A stretch of 64,000 bases of DNA from CAVPDE01 sp963707125 (GTDB taxonomy: Bacteria > Desulfobacterota > DSM-4660 > Desulfatiglandales > HGW-15): contig CAVPOU010000004.1 in the NCBI GenBank assembly GCA_963707125.1, positions 434,001-498,000 of the forward strand. Reading direction: 5' to 3'. The notes beneath the pieces were generated by a model. That model was given only the letters and a program-made list of their open reading frames with translations. It did no database searches and was not told where the DNA came from. Shown here piece by piece: positions 8,814 to 18,581 of this stretch (within the stretch, counting starts at the first letter, position 1; the number at the start of each line of letters is the position of its first letter). A program made the position numbers and the translations under genes.

Positions 8814-10916
8814 ATGGCAACCGTTGATTTCACCCCTGCCCCCAATTTCATCAAGAACATCATCACCGATGACCTGGAGACGAACAAATATGGCGGCCGT
8901 GTTCACACGCGCTTTCCGCCGGAGCCCAACGGCTACCTCCATATCGGTCACGCCAAGTCCATCTGCCTCAATTTCGGCCTTGCCCTCGAGTTCAAAGGCC
9001 TCTGCAATCTGCGCTTCGACGACACGAATCCCGGCAAGGAGGACATTGAATACGTTGAGTCGATCAAGACCGATGTCCGTTGGCTCGGTTTTGACTGGGA
9101 AGATCGGGAGTACTATGCCTCAGATTATTTTCAACAGCTCTATGAATTCGCCGTGCGGTTGATCCGGAAGGGGAAAGCGTATGTGGATGATCTCAGCGCA
9201 GAGCAGATCAGGCAATTCCGGGGGACCCTGACGGAGCCGGGGAAAGAGAGCCCTTACAGAGTCCGTTCCCCGGAGGAGAACCTGGCCCTTTTTGAGCGCA
9301 TGCGCAGCGGCGAGTTTCCAGACGGCTCCAGGGTTCTTCGAGCCAAGATCGACATGGCTTCCCCCAATCTCAACATGCGGGATCCGGTCATGTACCGGAT
9401 TCTTCATGCCGAGCACCACAGGACCGGCAACACATGGCGCATTTACCCCATGTATGACTTTGCCCATGGCCAGTGCGACTCCATTGAAGGCATTACCCAT
9501 TCCATCTGCACCCTGGAGTTTGAAGATCACCGTCCTCTCTACGACTGGTTCCTGGATGAAATCGAGATTGACCACCCACAGCAGATCGAGTTTGCCCGCC
9601 TGAATCTCAGTCACACGGTGATGAGTAAACGAAAGCTGCTCCAGCTGGTTCAAGAGGGATACGTTTCCGGATGGGATGATCCCCGCATGCCCACCCTTTC
9701 CGGGTTGAGGCGTCGGGGATACACCCCTGAAGCGATCCGCAGCTTTTGCGAGCGCATCGGTATGGCAAAAAGAGACAGCATGGTGGATGCGGCTCTCCTG
9801 GAATATTGCATTCGTGAAGACTTGAACAAGCGCGCTCCCCGCGTGATGGCGGTCTTGAGGCCCCTCCGACTGGTGATTGACAACTATCCGGAAGGCCAGT
9901 TGGAGGAACTGGATGCCCTCAACAACCCTGAAGATCCGGCTATGGGAATGAGGAAGGTTCCCTTCTCACGGGAGCTCTTCATCGAGGAAGACGACTTCAT
10001 GGAGACTCCGCCCAAGAAGTTTTACCGGCTCGCACCAGGCCGCGAGGTGAGACTCCGCTACGCCTATTTCGTCAAATGCAACCATGTTGTGAAGGACAAC
10101 ACGGGTCGAGTGACGGAAGTGCATTGCACTTATGATCCCAAGACCAGAGGAGGGGATGCACCGGACGGTCGCAAGGTAAAAGCGACACTCCACTGGGTGT
10201 CTGCACCGCATTCCATCCCCGCTGACGTGCGGTTGTATGACCATCTCCTCTCCAAAGCAGATCCCAGTGACGAAGAAGGAGGGCTTGACTTCAAGGCCTT
10301 TCTGAATCCCATGTCTCTTGAAATCTTGAAGAGCTGCCATGTGGAACCCGGCCTGGCAAAGGCTGCACCAGGGTCCAGGTTCCAGTTTGAGAGGCTGGGA
10401 TACTTTTGTGTGGATTCCGGAGATTCCACTCCCGAGCACCTGGTATTCAACCGGACGGTTACACTCAAGGACGAGTGGACCAAGATTCAGAAAACCCAGG
10501 AAAAAGAGCCCGGACAGGTTGAGCCCTCAAAGGCAAGTTCGGCGGTTGCCCCTGCTGAGAAACACAGGGATCTTGCTCCTATCGGTCAGGAAATCACGAT
10601 CGATGATTTTTCAAAGCTGGACCTCAGGGTAGCCGTTGTGCTCGAAGCAGGCCTCGTGCCCGGAGCGGACAAGCTGGTGAAGCTCATGCTGGATCTCGGC
10701 GAAGGCAAGCTCCGACAGGTATTTGCCGGCATACGATCCGCCTATCCTGAGCCGGAAAAACTCGTGGGGAAGAAAGTGATGTTCGTGGCTAATCTCAAGC
10801 CCCGGCAGATGAAATTCGGGCTCTCCGAAGGCATGATTCTGGCAGGATCCGGAAAAAACCGGCTGGCCATTGCGACTTTTGACGGCGAGCTTGAGCCGGG
10901 GGACAAGGTCTCATAA
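8814..10916 (+). CDS. glnS: Glutaminyl-tRNA synthetase with C-terminal tRNA-binding domain
   Basis: A 700-residue class I aminoacyl-tRNA synthetase. Residues 1-560 are GlnRS: PPEPNGYLHIGHAKS (HIGH at 43-46) and the KMSKS equivalent VMSKRK near residue 269, followed by the anticodon-binding beta-barrel domains. Residues from about 595 to the end form a separate OB-fold tRNA-binding domain (DFSKLDLRVAVVLEAG, VFAGIRSAY, VANLKPRQMKFGLSEGM), the type known at the C terminus of bacterial MetRS, CsaA and eukaryotic Arc1p/EMAPII. A charged linker (about 565-590, KEPGQVEPSKASSAV) joins them. GlnRS is about 550 residues in E. coli, so this is a true fusion. Start ATG has AAGGAG ten bases upstream. Stands alone. 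Confidence 0.96.
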   Translation: MATVDFTPAPNFIKNIITDDLETNKYGGRVHTRFPPEPNGYLHIGHAKSICLNFGLALEFKGLCNLRFDDTNPGKEDIEYVESIKTDVRWLGFDWEDREYYASDYFQQLYEFAVRLIRKGKAYVDDLSAEQIRQFRGTLTEPGKESPYRVRSPEENLALFERMRSGEFPDGSRVLRAKIDMASPNLNMRDPVMYRILHAEHHRTGNTWRIYPMYDFAHGQCDSIEGITHSICTLEFEDHRPLYDWFLDEIEIDHPQQIEFARLNLSHTVMSKRKLLQLVQEGYVSGWDDPRMPTLSGLRRRGYTPEAIRSFCERIGMAKRDSMVDAALLEYCIREDLNKRAPRVMAVLRPLRLVIDNYPEGQLEELDALNNPEDPAMGMRKVPFSRELFIEEDDFMETPPKKFYRLAPGREVRLRYAYFVKCNHVVKDNTGRVTEVHCTYDPKTRGGDAPDGRKVKATLHWVSAPHSIPADVRLYDHLLSKADPSDEEGGLDFKAFLNPMSLEILKSCHVEPGLAKAAPGSRFQFERLGYFCVDSGDSTPEHLVFNRTVTLKDEWTKIQKTQEKEPGQVEPSKASSAVAPAEKHRDLAPIGQEITIDDFSKLDLRVAVVLEAGLVPGADKLVKLMLDLGEGKLRQVFAGIRSAYPEPEKLVGKKVMFVANLKPRQMKFGLSEGMILAGSGKNRLAIATFDGELEPGDKVS

Positions 10917-11028
10917 TTTCTGGACTGGTCTCCGGGCAAGCTTCTTCTTGCTTCAGGCCTCTATAAGTATTACAGTTTTATTGTAGGGTTTGCATCGATC
11001 CGTAAGGGACACAGGAGATTGATAGACG

Positions 11029-12207
11029 TTGACCAAAAGAGTATTTTTTGCGGAGTTCACCAAACCCCGCCTCCTGGCGAGGTTTTTTTTGGCAGGGGTA
11101 CTTCTGATGACCGCCTGCTCAGGCGGCCCCTCGGCTGAAGAACCCAAGTCCAAAGAAAAACCGGCCGTGCCGGTCACGGTGGCATCGGTTTTCACAAAGG
11201 ATGTGCCCGTGCAGATCACCTCTGTCGGCAACGTAGAGGCCTATTCCACGGTGGCCGTGAAATCCCGTGTTTCAGGCGAGCTCGTGGGGGTTCACTTTCA
11301 GGAAGGCCAGGAAGTCAAGGAAGGGGATCCCCTTTTCACGATTGACAAAGCGCCTTATGAAGTGGCCCTCAAGGAGGCCCAGGCAAGGCTCGAAAGGGAT
11401 CAGGCTCTGGCCCGCAAGGCAAGGGACGATGTGCGGCGAAATATGCCGCTCGCGGAAAAAAACATTGTGAGCCGGCAGTCCCTTGACCAGTATGTAAGCA
11501 CCGCAGAGGCAGCCGAGGCGCTCGTCAAAGCGGATCAAGCCGCCTTGGAAAATCTCCAGTTGCAGCTCGGATACTGTTCCATTCGTTCTCCCATCTCCGG
11601 AAGGACCGGAAGCCTTCTGATTCAGAGAGGAAATCTGGTCAAAGGGAACGACGAAAACAAGTCCCTCTTGACCGTTCATCAAATTGAGCCGATCTACGTG
11701 ACCTTTGCCGTTCCTGAGAAGTATCTGGGAGAGATCAACCGGAGAACTAAAGAAACCAGGATGGAGGTTCAGGTCTACAGCCCTGAAAACCAGGGCAGTC
11801 CCGAGCCTGTAATCGGTGTCGTGAGTTTTGTAAACAACACCGTGGAGGTGTCCACTGCAACGATTCGACTCAAAGCCACCTTTCAAAACAGGGACCGCCG
11901 CCTCTGGCCGGGGCAAACGGTCAACGTCCTCCTCACCCTGGGCGTTCAGCCCCAGGCGGTGGTCGCGCCCAGCCAGGCGATTCAAAGCGGCCAGTCCGGT
12001 TCTTACGCCTTTGTTATAAAGCAGGACCAAACCGCTGAACTGCGGCTGGTCTCTGTGTCCCGCAGCACAAACGGGGAAGCGGTGATCGAGAAGGGCCTCA
12101 GCCCCGGCGAGACCGTAGTCACTGACGGCCAACTGCTTTTGACCTCAGGCGCCAGAGTCAGCATCAAGAACCCGAACTCTGCTCCTCAAGAGGCCCCCAA
12201 GAAATGA
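11029..12207 (+). CDS. RND efflux periplasmic adaptor lipoprotein
   Basis: A 392-residue membrane-fusion protein of the AcrA/MdtA type. N-terminal signal with a lipobox, VLLMTACSGG, so it is likely anchored to the inner membrane by a lipidated Cys. Then a biotinyl-lipoyl-like half-domain (SRVSGELVGVHFQEGQEV), an alpha-helical hairpin (about 115-170) and the second half (YCSIRSPISGRTG), followed by beta-barrel and membrane-proximal domains. TTG start with AGGAG 11 bases upstream. Its stop overlaps the start of the next gene, so the two are translationally coupled. It connects the inner-membrane pump to an outer-membrane channel; no TolC homologue is in this window. Confidence 0.93.
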   Translation: MTKRVFFAEFTKPRLLARFFLAGVLLMTACSGGPSAEEPKSKEKPAVPVTVASVFTKDVPVQITSVGNVEAYSTVAVKSRVSGELVGVHFQEGQEVKEGDPLFTIDKAPYEVALKEAQARLERDQALARKARDDVRRNMPLAEKNIVSRQSLDQYVSTAEAAEALVKADQAALENLQLQLGYCSIRSPISGRTGSLLIQRGNLVKGNDENKSLLTVHQIEPIYVTFAVPEKYLGEINRRTKETRMEVQVYSPENQGSPEPVIGVVSFVNNTVEVSTATIRLKATFQNRDRRLWPGQTVNVLLTLGVQPQAVVAPSQAIQSGQSGSYAFVIKQDQTAELRLVSVSRSTNGEAVIEKGLSPGETVVTDGQLLLTSGARVSIKNPNSAPQEAPKK

Positions 12208-15200
12208 ACCTGAGCGCCCTCTTTATACGACGGCCGGTCATGACCACTCTGGTCATGCTCAGCATCATCATTTTCGGTCTCATGGGCTACCGCCGCCTGC
12301 CGGTGAGCGATCTTCCCAACGTGGATTTTCCCACCCTGCTGGTGAGTGCCAGCCTGCCCGGCGCCAGCCCTGAGAACATGGCCTCCTCCGTGGCCACCCC
12401 TCTGGAGCGTCAGTTCACCACCATCGCCGGGGTGACGGCCATGACGTCCTCCAGTTCCCTCGGAGTGACGCAGATCACCCTCCAGTTTGACCTCGATCGT
12501 GATCTGGATGCTGCGGCCCAGGATGTGCAAGCAGCTATAGCCCGCACGGCTCACAAGCTGCCCCGGGACATGCCCTACCCTCCTTCTTACCGCAAGGTCA
12601 ACCCGGCGGACATGCCCATCCTCTTCCTGTCCATCACCTCCCCCACCCTTCCCCTCTACACGCTCAATGAGTATGCGGAAACCCTTATCGCCCAGAGGAT
12701 TTCTACGGTGAGCGGTGTGGCTCAGGTGCAAGTCTACGGCTCCCAGAAATACGCCGTCCGAATTCAGATTGATCCCAATGCCCTGAAGAGCCGCGGCATG
12801 GGCATTGATGAAGTCGCCCGCGCCATTCGAACAGCGAACACCAACCTGCCCACGGGCATCCTGTATGGTCGTCACCGGGCTTTTACCGTGGAGAGCACAG
12901 GCCAGCTCAATCAAGCCAAGGAGTTCAACCCGCTCATCATTTCTTTTCGAGGCGGCCACCCCGTGCGCCTTCAGGATGTGGGCAAAGCCATCGACAGCGT
13001 GGAGTTCGACAAGGCCGCTGCCTGGTACATTGATGAGCGCGCGATGGTCCTTGCGGTCCAGCGTCAGCCGGGTACCAACACCGTGGAAGTGGCGGATGCC
13101 GTCAAAAAGCTTCTCCCCACCTTCAGGGCCCAATTACCGGCTTCTGTATCTCTCCACATGCTGTATGACCGTTCTGAATCCATTCGAGATTCGGTGAGGG
13201 ATATCAAGTTCACTCTGGTCTTTGCGTTGCTTCTTGTGGTGATCGTGATCTTTCTCTTTTTGCGCAAAATCTCCGCAACCCTGATCCCTTCCGTGGCCAT
13301 GCCCCTCTCCATTATCGGGACTTTCGGCATCATGTATCTCCTCGACTTCAACCTGGATAACCTCTCCTTGATGGCGTTGATCCTGGCCGTGGGGTTTGTG
13401 GTGGATGATGCCATTGTCATGCTCGAAAACATTGTGCGCCACGTTGAAATGGGGGAGCCTGTTTTCGAGGCAGCCCTGAAAGGGTCCAGAGAAATTGGAT
13501 TCACCATCATCTCCATGACCCTTTCCCTGGCCGCTGTTTTCATCCCCGTCCTTTTCATGGGAGGAATCATCGGTCGTCTGTTCACAGAGTTCTCGGTCAC
13601 CATCGGAGTCGCGGTCCTCATTTCCGGTTTCATTGCCCTGACCCTCACTCCCATGCTTTGCAGCCGCTTCATCAAGTCGGAATCCCTTGAAAAGCGAGGC
13701 CGATTCTACTCTGCTTCCGAGAGTGTCTTTCAAGGGATGCTCAAGGCTTATGGGACGGGGCTCCGTTGGTTCCTGAGGCACCGTTTTCTGACGATCCTTT
13801 TTACCGCTCTTGTGCTTACAGCCGCCATTCATCTCTTTCGCACCCTGCCCAAAGGCTTCATTCCTTCAGAGGACACCTCGCAGATGATGGCGATCACGGA
13901 AGCCGTGGAAGGGATCTCCTTTGAATCCATGGTGGAGCACCAGAAGGCTGTGGCGAGCATTGTCAAAGGGGATCCCAATGTGGCCGCCTTCATGTCCAAT
14001 GCCGGAGCCCGCGGCCCATTCGGCAGGGGCAATACAGGTTCCATGTTCATTCGCCTCAAGCCCAGGAGCGAGCGAGAGCTCAGCGTCGACCAGGTCATTT
14101 CAGAACTCAGGCCGAAGCTGAGCCAGGTGCCCGGCATCCGGGTCTTTCTTCAGAACCCACCTCCGCTCAGGATCGGAGGGATGGTGACCAGGAGCCTTTA
14201 CCAGTACACCCTTCAGAGCCCTGATTTGCATGAACTCTACGAGCATGCGTCTGTCCTTCAGGAGAAGATCAAGACCCTTCCGGGTTTTCTGGATGTGACA
14301 TCGGACCTGGAAATCAAGAACCCTCAGGTGAATATGCAGATCGACCGCGACAGGGCGGCGGTCCTGGGGGTGACCGCCGAGCAGATCGAAGATGCTCTCT
14401 ACACCGCTTACGGGACCAGGCAAATATCCACCATCTACGCCTCCAACGACGACTATGCGGTCATCATGGAGGTCCTTCCCGAGTATCAGCTTGAGCCTGC
14501 GGCTCTGTCTTTGCTGCACGTGCGGTCAGCCGGAGGGCAGCTGGTTCCGCTGGACACGATCACCCGGTTCACCACGAATGTCGGTCCTGCGGCGGTGAGC
14601 CACCTGGGCCAATTGCCCGCGGTCACCATCTCGTTTAACCTGAAACCCGGAATTTCTTTGGGGGAGGCGGTGGCAGCTGTGGAAAAGGCCGCCGGGGCCA
14701 CCCTGCCCTCGACCGTGAGCACCAGCTTTCAGGGAACTGCCCAGGCTTTTCAGTCCTCTTTCGAGGGCATGGGACTCTTGCTTCTCATGGCCATCGTGGT
14801 GATCTATATTGTCCTGGGTATTCTTTACGAAAGCTTCATCCATCCGGTTACCATTCTTTCTGCGCTGCCTTTTGCAGGGTTCGGAGCCCTGATGACCCTG
14901 CTGGTCTTCAACAGCGAGCTCAATATCTATGCCTTTGTCGGGATTGTGATGCTCGTGGGTCTTGTCAAGAAAAACGGCATTATGATGGTTGACTTCGCTC
15001 TGGAAGCGAAGAAGAGTGGAGGAAAGTCCGCCTCTGAGGCGATTTACGAAGCTTGTCTGATCCGGTTCAGGCCGATCATGATGACCACCATGGCGGCTCT
15101 CATGGGGACCCTGCCCATTGCTCTGGGATACGGTGCCGGAGGCGAGGCTCGTCAGCCCCTTGGTTTGGCCGTTGTCGGTGGGCTGGTGTTCAGCCAGTTC

Positions 15201-15302
15201 CTGACCCTATTCATCACCCCTGTCTTCTTTGTCTACATGGACAAACTTCAGGGCGCCCTGAGCCGACGCGGTCGAGGGAAAAAGCCATCTTTTCCCCAGT
15301 AG
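12204..15302 (+). CDS. RND multidrug efflux permease (MdtB/AcrB-like)
   Basis: A 1032-residue inner-membrane proton-driven pump. Twelve transmembrane segments in the 1+5+1+5 layout with two large periplasmic loops. The TM4 proton-relay acidic pair is visible in AVGFVVDDAIVMLENI, and the pseudo-repeat GLVKKNGIMMVDFA marks TM10. Start ATG overlaps the adaptor stop (ATGA), forming a two-gene operon. Sequence resembles the MdtB/MdtC-type subfamily rather than heavy-metal RND, because the metal-type motif is absent. Substrate range unknown. An outer-membrane partner is not encoded nearby. Confidence 0.96.
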   Translation: MNLSALFIRRPVMTTLVMLSIIIFGLMGYRRLPVSDLPNVDFPTLLVSASLPGASPENMASSVATPLERQFTTIAGVTAMTSSSSLGVTQITLQFDLDRDLDAAAQDVQAAIARTAHKLPRDMPYPPSYRKVNPADMPILFLSITSPTLPLYTLNEYAETLIAQRISTVSGVAQVQVYGSQKYAVRIQIDPNALKSRGMGIDEVARAIRTANTNLPTGILYGRHRAFTVESTGQLNQAKEFNPLIISFRGGHPVRLQDVGKAIDSVEFDKAAAWYIDERAMVLAVQRQPGTNTVEVADAVKKLLPTFRAQLPASVSLHMLYDRSESIRDSVRDIKFTLVFALLLVVIVIFLFLRKISATLIPSVAMPLSIIGTFGIMYLLDFNLDNLSLMALILAVGFVVDDAIVMLENIVRHVEMGEPVFEAALKGSREIGFTIISMTLSLAAVFIPVLFMGGIIGRLFTEFSVTIGVAVLISGFIALTLTPMLCSRFIKSESLEKRGRFYSASESVFQGMLKAYGTGLRWFLRHRFLTILFTALVLTAAIHLFRTLPKGFIPSEDTSQMMAITEAVEGISFESMVEHQKAVASIVKGDPNVAAFMSNAGARGPFGRGNTGSMFIRLKPRSERELSVDQVISELRPKLSQVPGIRVFLQNPPPLRIGGMVTRSLYQYTLQSPDLHELYEHASVLQEKIKTLPGFLDVTSDLEIKNPQVNMQIDRDRAAVLGVTAEQIEDALYTAYGTRQISTIYASNDDYAVIMEVLPEYQLEPAALSLLHVRSAGGQLVPLDTITRFTTNVGPAAVSHLGQLPAVTISFNLKPGISLGEAVAAVEKAAGATLPSTVSTSFQGTAQAFQSSFEGMGLLLLMAIVVIYIVLGILYESFIHPVTILSALPFAGFGALMTLLVFNSELNIYAFVGIVMLVGLVKKNGIMMVDFALEAKKSGGKSASEAIYEACLIRFRPIMMTTMAALMGTLPIALGYGAGGEARQPLGLAVVGGLVFSQFLTLFITPVFFVYMDKLQGALSRRGRGKKPSFPQ

Positions 15303-15499
15303 CCCTCCGCCCGCCACACCCATGGCCTAAAGCGGGACACCGCGCAGCGGCTTCTTCGTTTTTTCGTTTTGAGAGAGACCCCCATGACCAGAGTCATCAG
15401 CAACCGATTTCAAAAAGCCAAAATGTTACCTCTTTTCTAATAGATTGAAGGAAGGTCTCTGTGTCCGAAGGAAGGCGCTGAGGAGGTTGGGCGGTCGGG
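15303..15499. other. Intergenic, nothing recognised
   Basis: About 200 bases between the convergent RND and PilZ genes; no convincing hairpin terminator, ORF or repeat was found. Confidence 0.5.
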
Positions 15500-15859
15500 C
15501 TAAAGCTTTTGAGGGGGGGATGGGCATGCGCCTACCATCAGAGCGCGCAACGCTTCCCGATCTTCATAAGTGAGCTCCACTAGGCAAATGCCCACTCCAA
15601 ATGCGGCGTTCTCTTCATCCATGCAATACGCATCGGCCCAGACCACTTTGCCGCTGACCCCTATAGCATGCTGCTTGCCTGGAAGGATGGACATGCGATA
15701 GGTCTCATTGAGACGCAGAGGCTCCTCGCAAAAAATAAGCAACCCATCCACAGAAACGTTCCTTATCTCTCCCTCGATCGTCCCTGTTTCAGCCAGGATC
15801 GTGATGGGCCAGCTCACTTCCACTCTCGGGCTTCTGCGTTTTTCCTGATCAGCAGCCAA
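15500..15859 (-). CDS. PilZ domain protein (single domain)
   Basis: A 119-residue protein that is essentially one PilZ domain, the cyclic-di-GMP receptor fold. The two ligand motifs are present: KRRSPRVE supplies R-x-x-x-R at residues 7-11 and NVSVDGLLI supplies the N-x-S-x-x-G. TTG start is indicated by AGGAGG seven bases upstream. No partner gene is adjacent, so it may act in trans on motility or polysaccharide machinery. A second, longer PilZ protein is encoded at 43124. Confidence 0.9.
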   Translation of the reverse strand: MAADQEKRRSPRVEVSWPITILAETGTIEGEIRNVSVDGLLIFCEEPLRLNETYRMSILPGKQHAIGVSGKVVWADAYCMDEENAAFGVGICLVELTYEDREALRALMVGACPSPPQKL

Positions 15860-16330
15860 GTTTGCTCCTCCTGTACTTTGAAGCGGTAAATACTAACCAG
15901 TCCGTCCGGGTCCGCAAATACAAAGCTCATGCTGCACGCATGATAGCAGCTGCTCGCAGAAAGCTGTTTCACAGTTCAATAAGTTAACTTAATTTTATAT
16001 GATTTAAACTTACAGGTCAATAGCGAAAAAAAGGAGAGGCTGAATAATCTACACTTTCCTTTATATTAATCTATTTCATATTAAGTTAATTGAGCCCGAT
16101 TTGTCTCTCTTCGATGAGACTTTTCATCACGGAACTCTGCGGTTGCGCAAAAAAAGTGAGCATGACCGGACCGGACTGCTGCTTGAGCGAGTAAAGCCGC
16201 GCGATACCATCACCGTTTCTTGGAGAAGGGTTTCCCTGTGATCGAAAGGGCAGGATATGAGAGATAGGATCGTATAACAGGCGAGGAACGGGCAGACCGA
16301 GCATCCCAGGAGCCTGTTCCCCAGAAAATT
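15860..16330. other. AT-rich intergenic region with distant inverted repeat
   Basis: The 470 bases contain a markedly AT-rich patch (about 15975-16090). TTAACTTAAT at 15984-15993 is the exact inverse complement of ATTAAGTTAA at 16080-16089, which could close a ~100-base loop. A 72-codon open frame at 16086-16304 on the minus strand has no ribosome site or coding character and is not called. Confidence 0.4.
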
Positions 16331-16639
16331 CTACTCTTCGTCTTCATCGTCGTAGCTGAAGTCCTCATCGTCATCCTCGTCTTCGACATCTTCCAGAACT
16401 TCGTAGCTGATGACCCGTATTCGTTTTGTTCCGTCTTTGTCCTCGCGGACCGTTCCGGTCACCTCGACGTCCTCATCGAGAAAATCAAAAAGCTCTTCGC
16501 CCAGTTTGTTCATCTCTACGACGTAATCGTCAGCATCGGTTGTAATGCAGATGGAAACGACGTTGTCCTCGCTGTCCCATTCACTCGGAACGATATAACC
16601 CACAATCGTCTCCTCTCTTGGCGGCTTAATCTTCTTCAT
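16331..16639 (-). CDS. Small acidic hypothetical protein
   Basis: A 102-residue protein of unknown function. The first 80 residues look like a compact beta-rich domain (TIVGYIVPSEW, VVSICITTDADDYVV, DVEVTGTVREDKDG, RIRVISYEVL), with a pattern that could suit a small OB-like barrel. The last 20 residues are almost all Asp and Glu. ATG start has AGGAAGGGAG directly upstream. No signal peptide. An acidic tail of this kind often mimics nucleic acid or is a solubility tail; no function is assigned. Confidence 0.75.
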   Translation of the reverse strand: MKKIKPPREETIVGYIVPSEWDSEDNVVSICITTDADDYVVEMNKLGEELFDFLDEDVEVTGTVREDKDGTKRIRVISYEVLEDVEDEDDDEDFSYDDEDEE

Positions 16640-16984
16640 CTCCCTTCCTCTTGTCTGCGTTTCTCTCTTGAGCCCACTAAAGCGGGGCTCATTCTATAAA
16701 GCTCTTCTCAACAAATCAAGCGGCTCAGTTCCTACATCGGGTGCGGAACTTTATTAGTACGCTCTCCTCCATTCGTCAACCCATTTATTCAGAGACTGAG
16801 GGTATAACAAGCCCCTATGGTTTTCAACTTAATCTGCATAATCCAGCAGGCAATCGCATGATCCTTCTGTTCAAAATCGGAGCCACAATGGACCTAGAAA
16901 GTTAAAAGCGGAAGAACCTCGTGGAATTCGCTGAGATGAGAAATGTTTGACACCTGTCAGGAGGTTGATATAGAAGAAGTCTGG

Positions 16985-17062
16985 TGGGGTGAGTGGTGGG
17001 GCTCGAACCCACAGCCTCTGGGGCCACAACCCAGGGCTCTAACCAATTGAGCTACACCCACC
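16985..17062 (-). tRNA. tRNA-His (anticodon GUG)
   Basis: The reverse strand folds as a cloverleaf: acceptor GTGGGTG with CACTCAC, D-arm GCTC/GAGC, anticodon stem CTGGG/CCCAG with loop TTGTGGC (anticodon GTG, read as GUG), T-arm GTGGG/CCCAC, encoded CCA. An additional 5' G (position -1) faces discriminator C73, the identity pair of tRNA-His. It lies just upstream of selA on the other strand. Confidence 0.96.
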
Positions 17063-17144
17063 ACCGGACGTGACAAGAATCTAACACAGTTTTCACTTTT
17101 TGCAACAAAAAGTTGTTCTCGCCTTTTCCCGAGGAGAGCCGGCG

Positions 17145-18560
17145 GTGTCAACCGAAGAAAAAAAAGACCTATTCCAGAGAATCCCCGCCGTAGACCGCTT
17201 GCTCAACAGCCCTGGGGTTGCAGAGCTGTTGTCCGAATACCCTCGCACTCTTGTCCTTAGGGCTGTTCATCAGGTTCTGGAGGAGATCCGAAACGCCATC
17301 AAGTCAGGCCATGGATTCGAAGAGCCCTCCATGCTGAGTCTCGAAAGCGTCTCTCACAGGGTAGGCGAGCAAGCGGCGTTGCTGGACCGGCCCAGCCTGA
17401 AGCCTCTGATTAACGCCACAGGCGTTGTCGTTCACACCAATCTTGGCCGATCCATCCTCGCTGAAAGGGCTCTGGCAAAATTTAAACCCCTTGCAGGCGC
17501 TTACAGCAACCTCGAGTACGACCTTGAAAAGGGGGAAAGAGGAAGCCGGTATTCCCATGTGGAGGGGATTCTGAAAGAAATCACCGGCGCCGAAGCAGGG
17601 ACCGTGGTCAACAACTGTGCGGCCGCAGTCCTCGTTGCCCTGGATACCCTGGCAAAGGGCCGAGAGGTGGTGGTGTCCAGGGGCCAGCTTGTGGAAATCG
17701 GGGGTTCCTTCCGCATTCCGGAAGTGATGAAAAGGAGCGGGGCAAGAATGGTGGAGGTGGGAGCCACCAACAAAACCCATCTCCGGGATTATGAAGAGGC
17801 CATTGGCCCCGACACAGCCCTTCTCCTCAAGGTTCACAAAAGCAATTACCATCTCATTGGCTTCACGGAAGACGTGGATACGGTCGAGCTGGTGACCCTT
17901 GCTCACAAACATCATATCGCTGTCATGGAAGACCTGGGGAGCGGCTGCTTTGTGGATTTTTCCAAGTACGGCCTGGTCAAAGAGCCGACCGTGCAGGAGG
18001 TCCTTGCGCAGGGCGTTGATCTCGTGACCTTTAGCGGAGACAAATTACTTGGAGGACCCCAGGCAGGAATCATTCTTGGGAGAAAGCCTCTCGTCGAGGC
18101 GATCAGAAAGAACCAGCTGAGCCGCGCCCTTCGAATCGACAAGCTGACGTTATTGGCTCTGGAGGAAACCCTGAGGATTTACAGGGACGAGGCGACGGCG
18201 GTCAAGGAAATACCTACTTTGCAGATGATCCTCGCACCCTATGAACAACTCAAGAGCAAAGCCAGACGCCTGCGCAGAATGATCGGGAAGCTCGACTCCC
18301 GGAATTTCGGCCTTCACCTTGCGGACGGCACTTCCAAAGTGGGCGGAGGCGCCCTACCTCTGCTCGTGATTCCCACCTGCCTGATCGCCCTGGTGCCCGG
18401 CCGGCTCTCGGCCAACGCAATAGAGGAACGGCTTCGGGCCTATGATCCCCCCATCATCTCAAGAGTCGAGAAGGATCAGGTCCTTCTTGACGTGAGGACC
18501 CTTCAGGACTCGGAGCTCAAGACCGTCGCCGGAGCAATCAGAGTTCTTGCCGAAGTGTAG
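17145..18560 (+). CDS. selA: L-seryl-tRNA(Sec) selenium transferase
   Basis: A 471-residue PLP enzyme that converts seryl-tRNA(Sec) to selenocysteinyl-tRNA(Sec) with selenophosphate. Family features: N-terminal helical tRNA-binding part (IPAVDRLLNSPGVAELL), INATGVVVHTNLGRS, and the PLP lysine in FSGDKLLGGPQAGII. The frame is open 15 codons further upstream from a TTG, but GTG at 17145 has AGGAG nine bases before it and matches the family start. No selB, selC or selD is in the window, and no in-frame TGA that could be a Sec codon was found in genes here. A weak ATCAG/CTGAT hairpin follows the stop. Confidence 0.96.
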   Translation: MSTEEKKDLFQRIPAVDRLLNSPGVAELLSEYPRTLVLRAVHQVLEEIRNAIKSGHGFEEPSMLSLESVSHRVGEQAALLDRPSLKPLINATGVVVHTNLGRSILAERALAKFKPLAGAYSNLEYDLEKGERGSRYSHVEGILKEITGAEAGTVVNNCAAAVLVALDTLAKGREVVVSRGQLVEIGGSFRIPEVMKRSGARMVEVGATNKTHLRDYEEAIGPDTALLLKVHKSNYHLIGFTEDVDTVELVTLAHKHHIAVMEDLGSGCFVDFSKYGLVKEPTVQEVLAQGVDLVTFSGDKLLGGPQAGIILGRKPLVEAIRKNQLSRALRIDKLTLLALEETLRIYRDEATAVKEIPTLQMILAPYEQLKSKARRLRRMIGKLDSRNFGLHLADGTSKVGGGALPLLVIPTCLIALVPGRLSANAIEERLRAYDPPIISRVEKDQVLLDVRTLQDSELKTVAGAIRVLAEV

Positions 18561-18581
18561 AGATCAGGCCCCCGTTCTGAT

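Noticed and set aside
16086..16304. 72-codon minus-strand frame
   Set aside because: Basic, low-complexity reading of AT-rich intergenic DNA without Shine-Dalgarno or homology cue.
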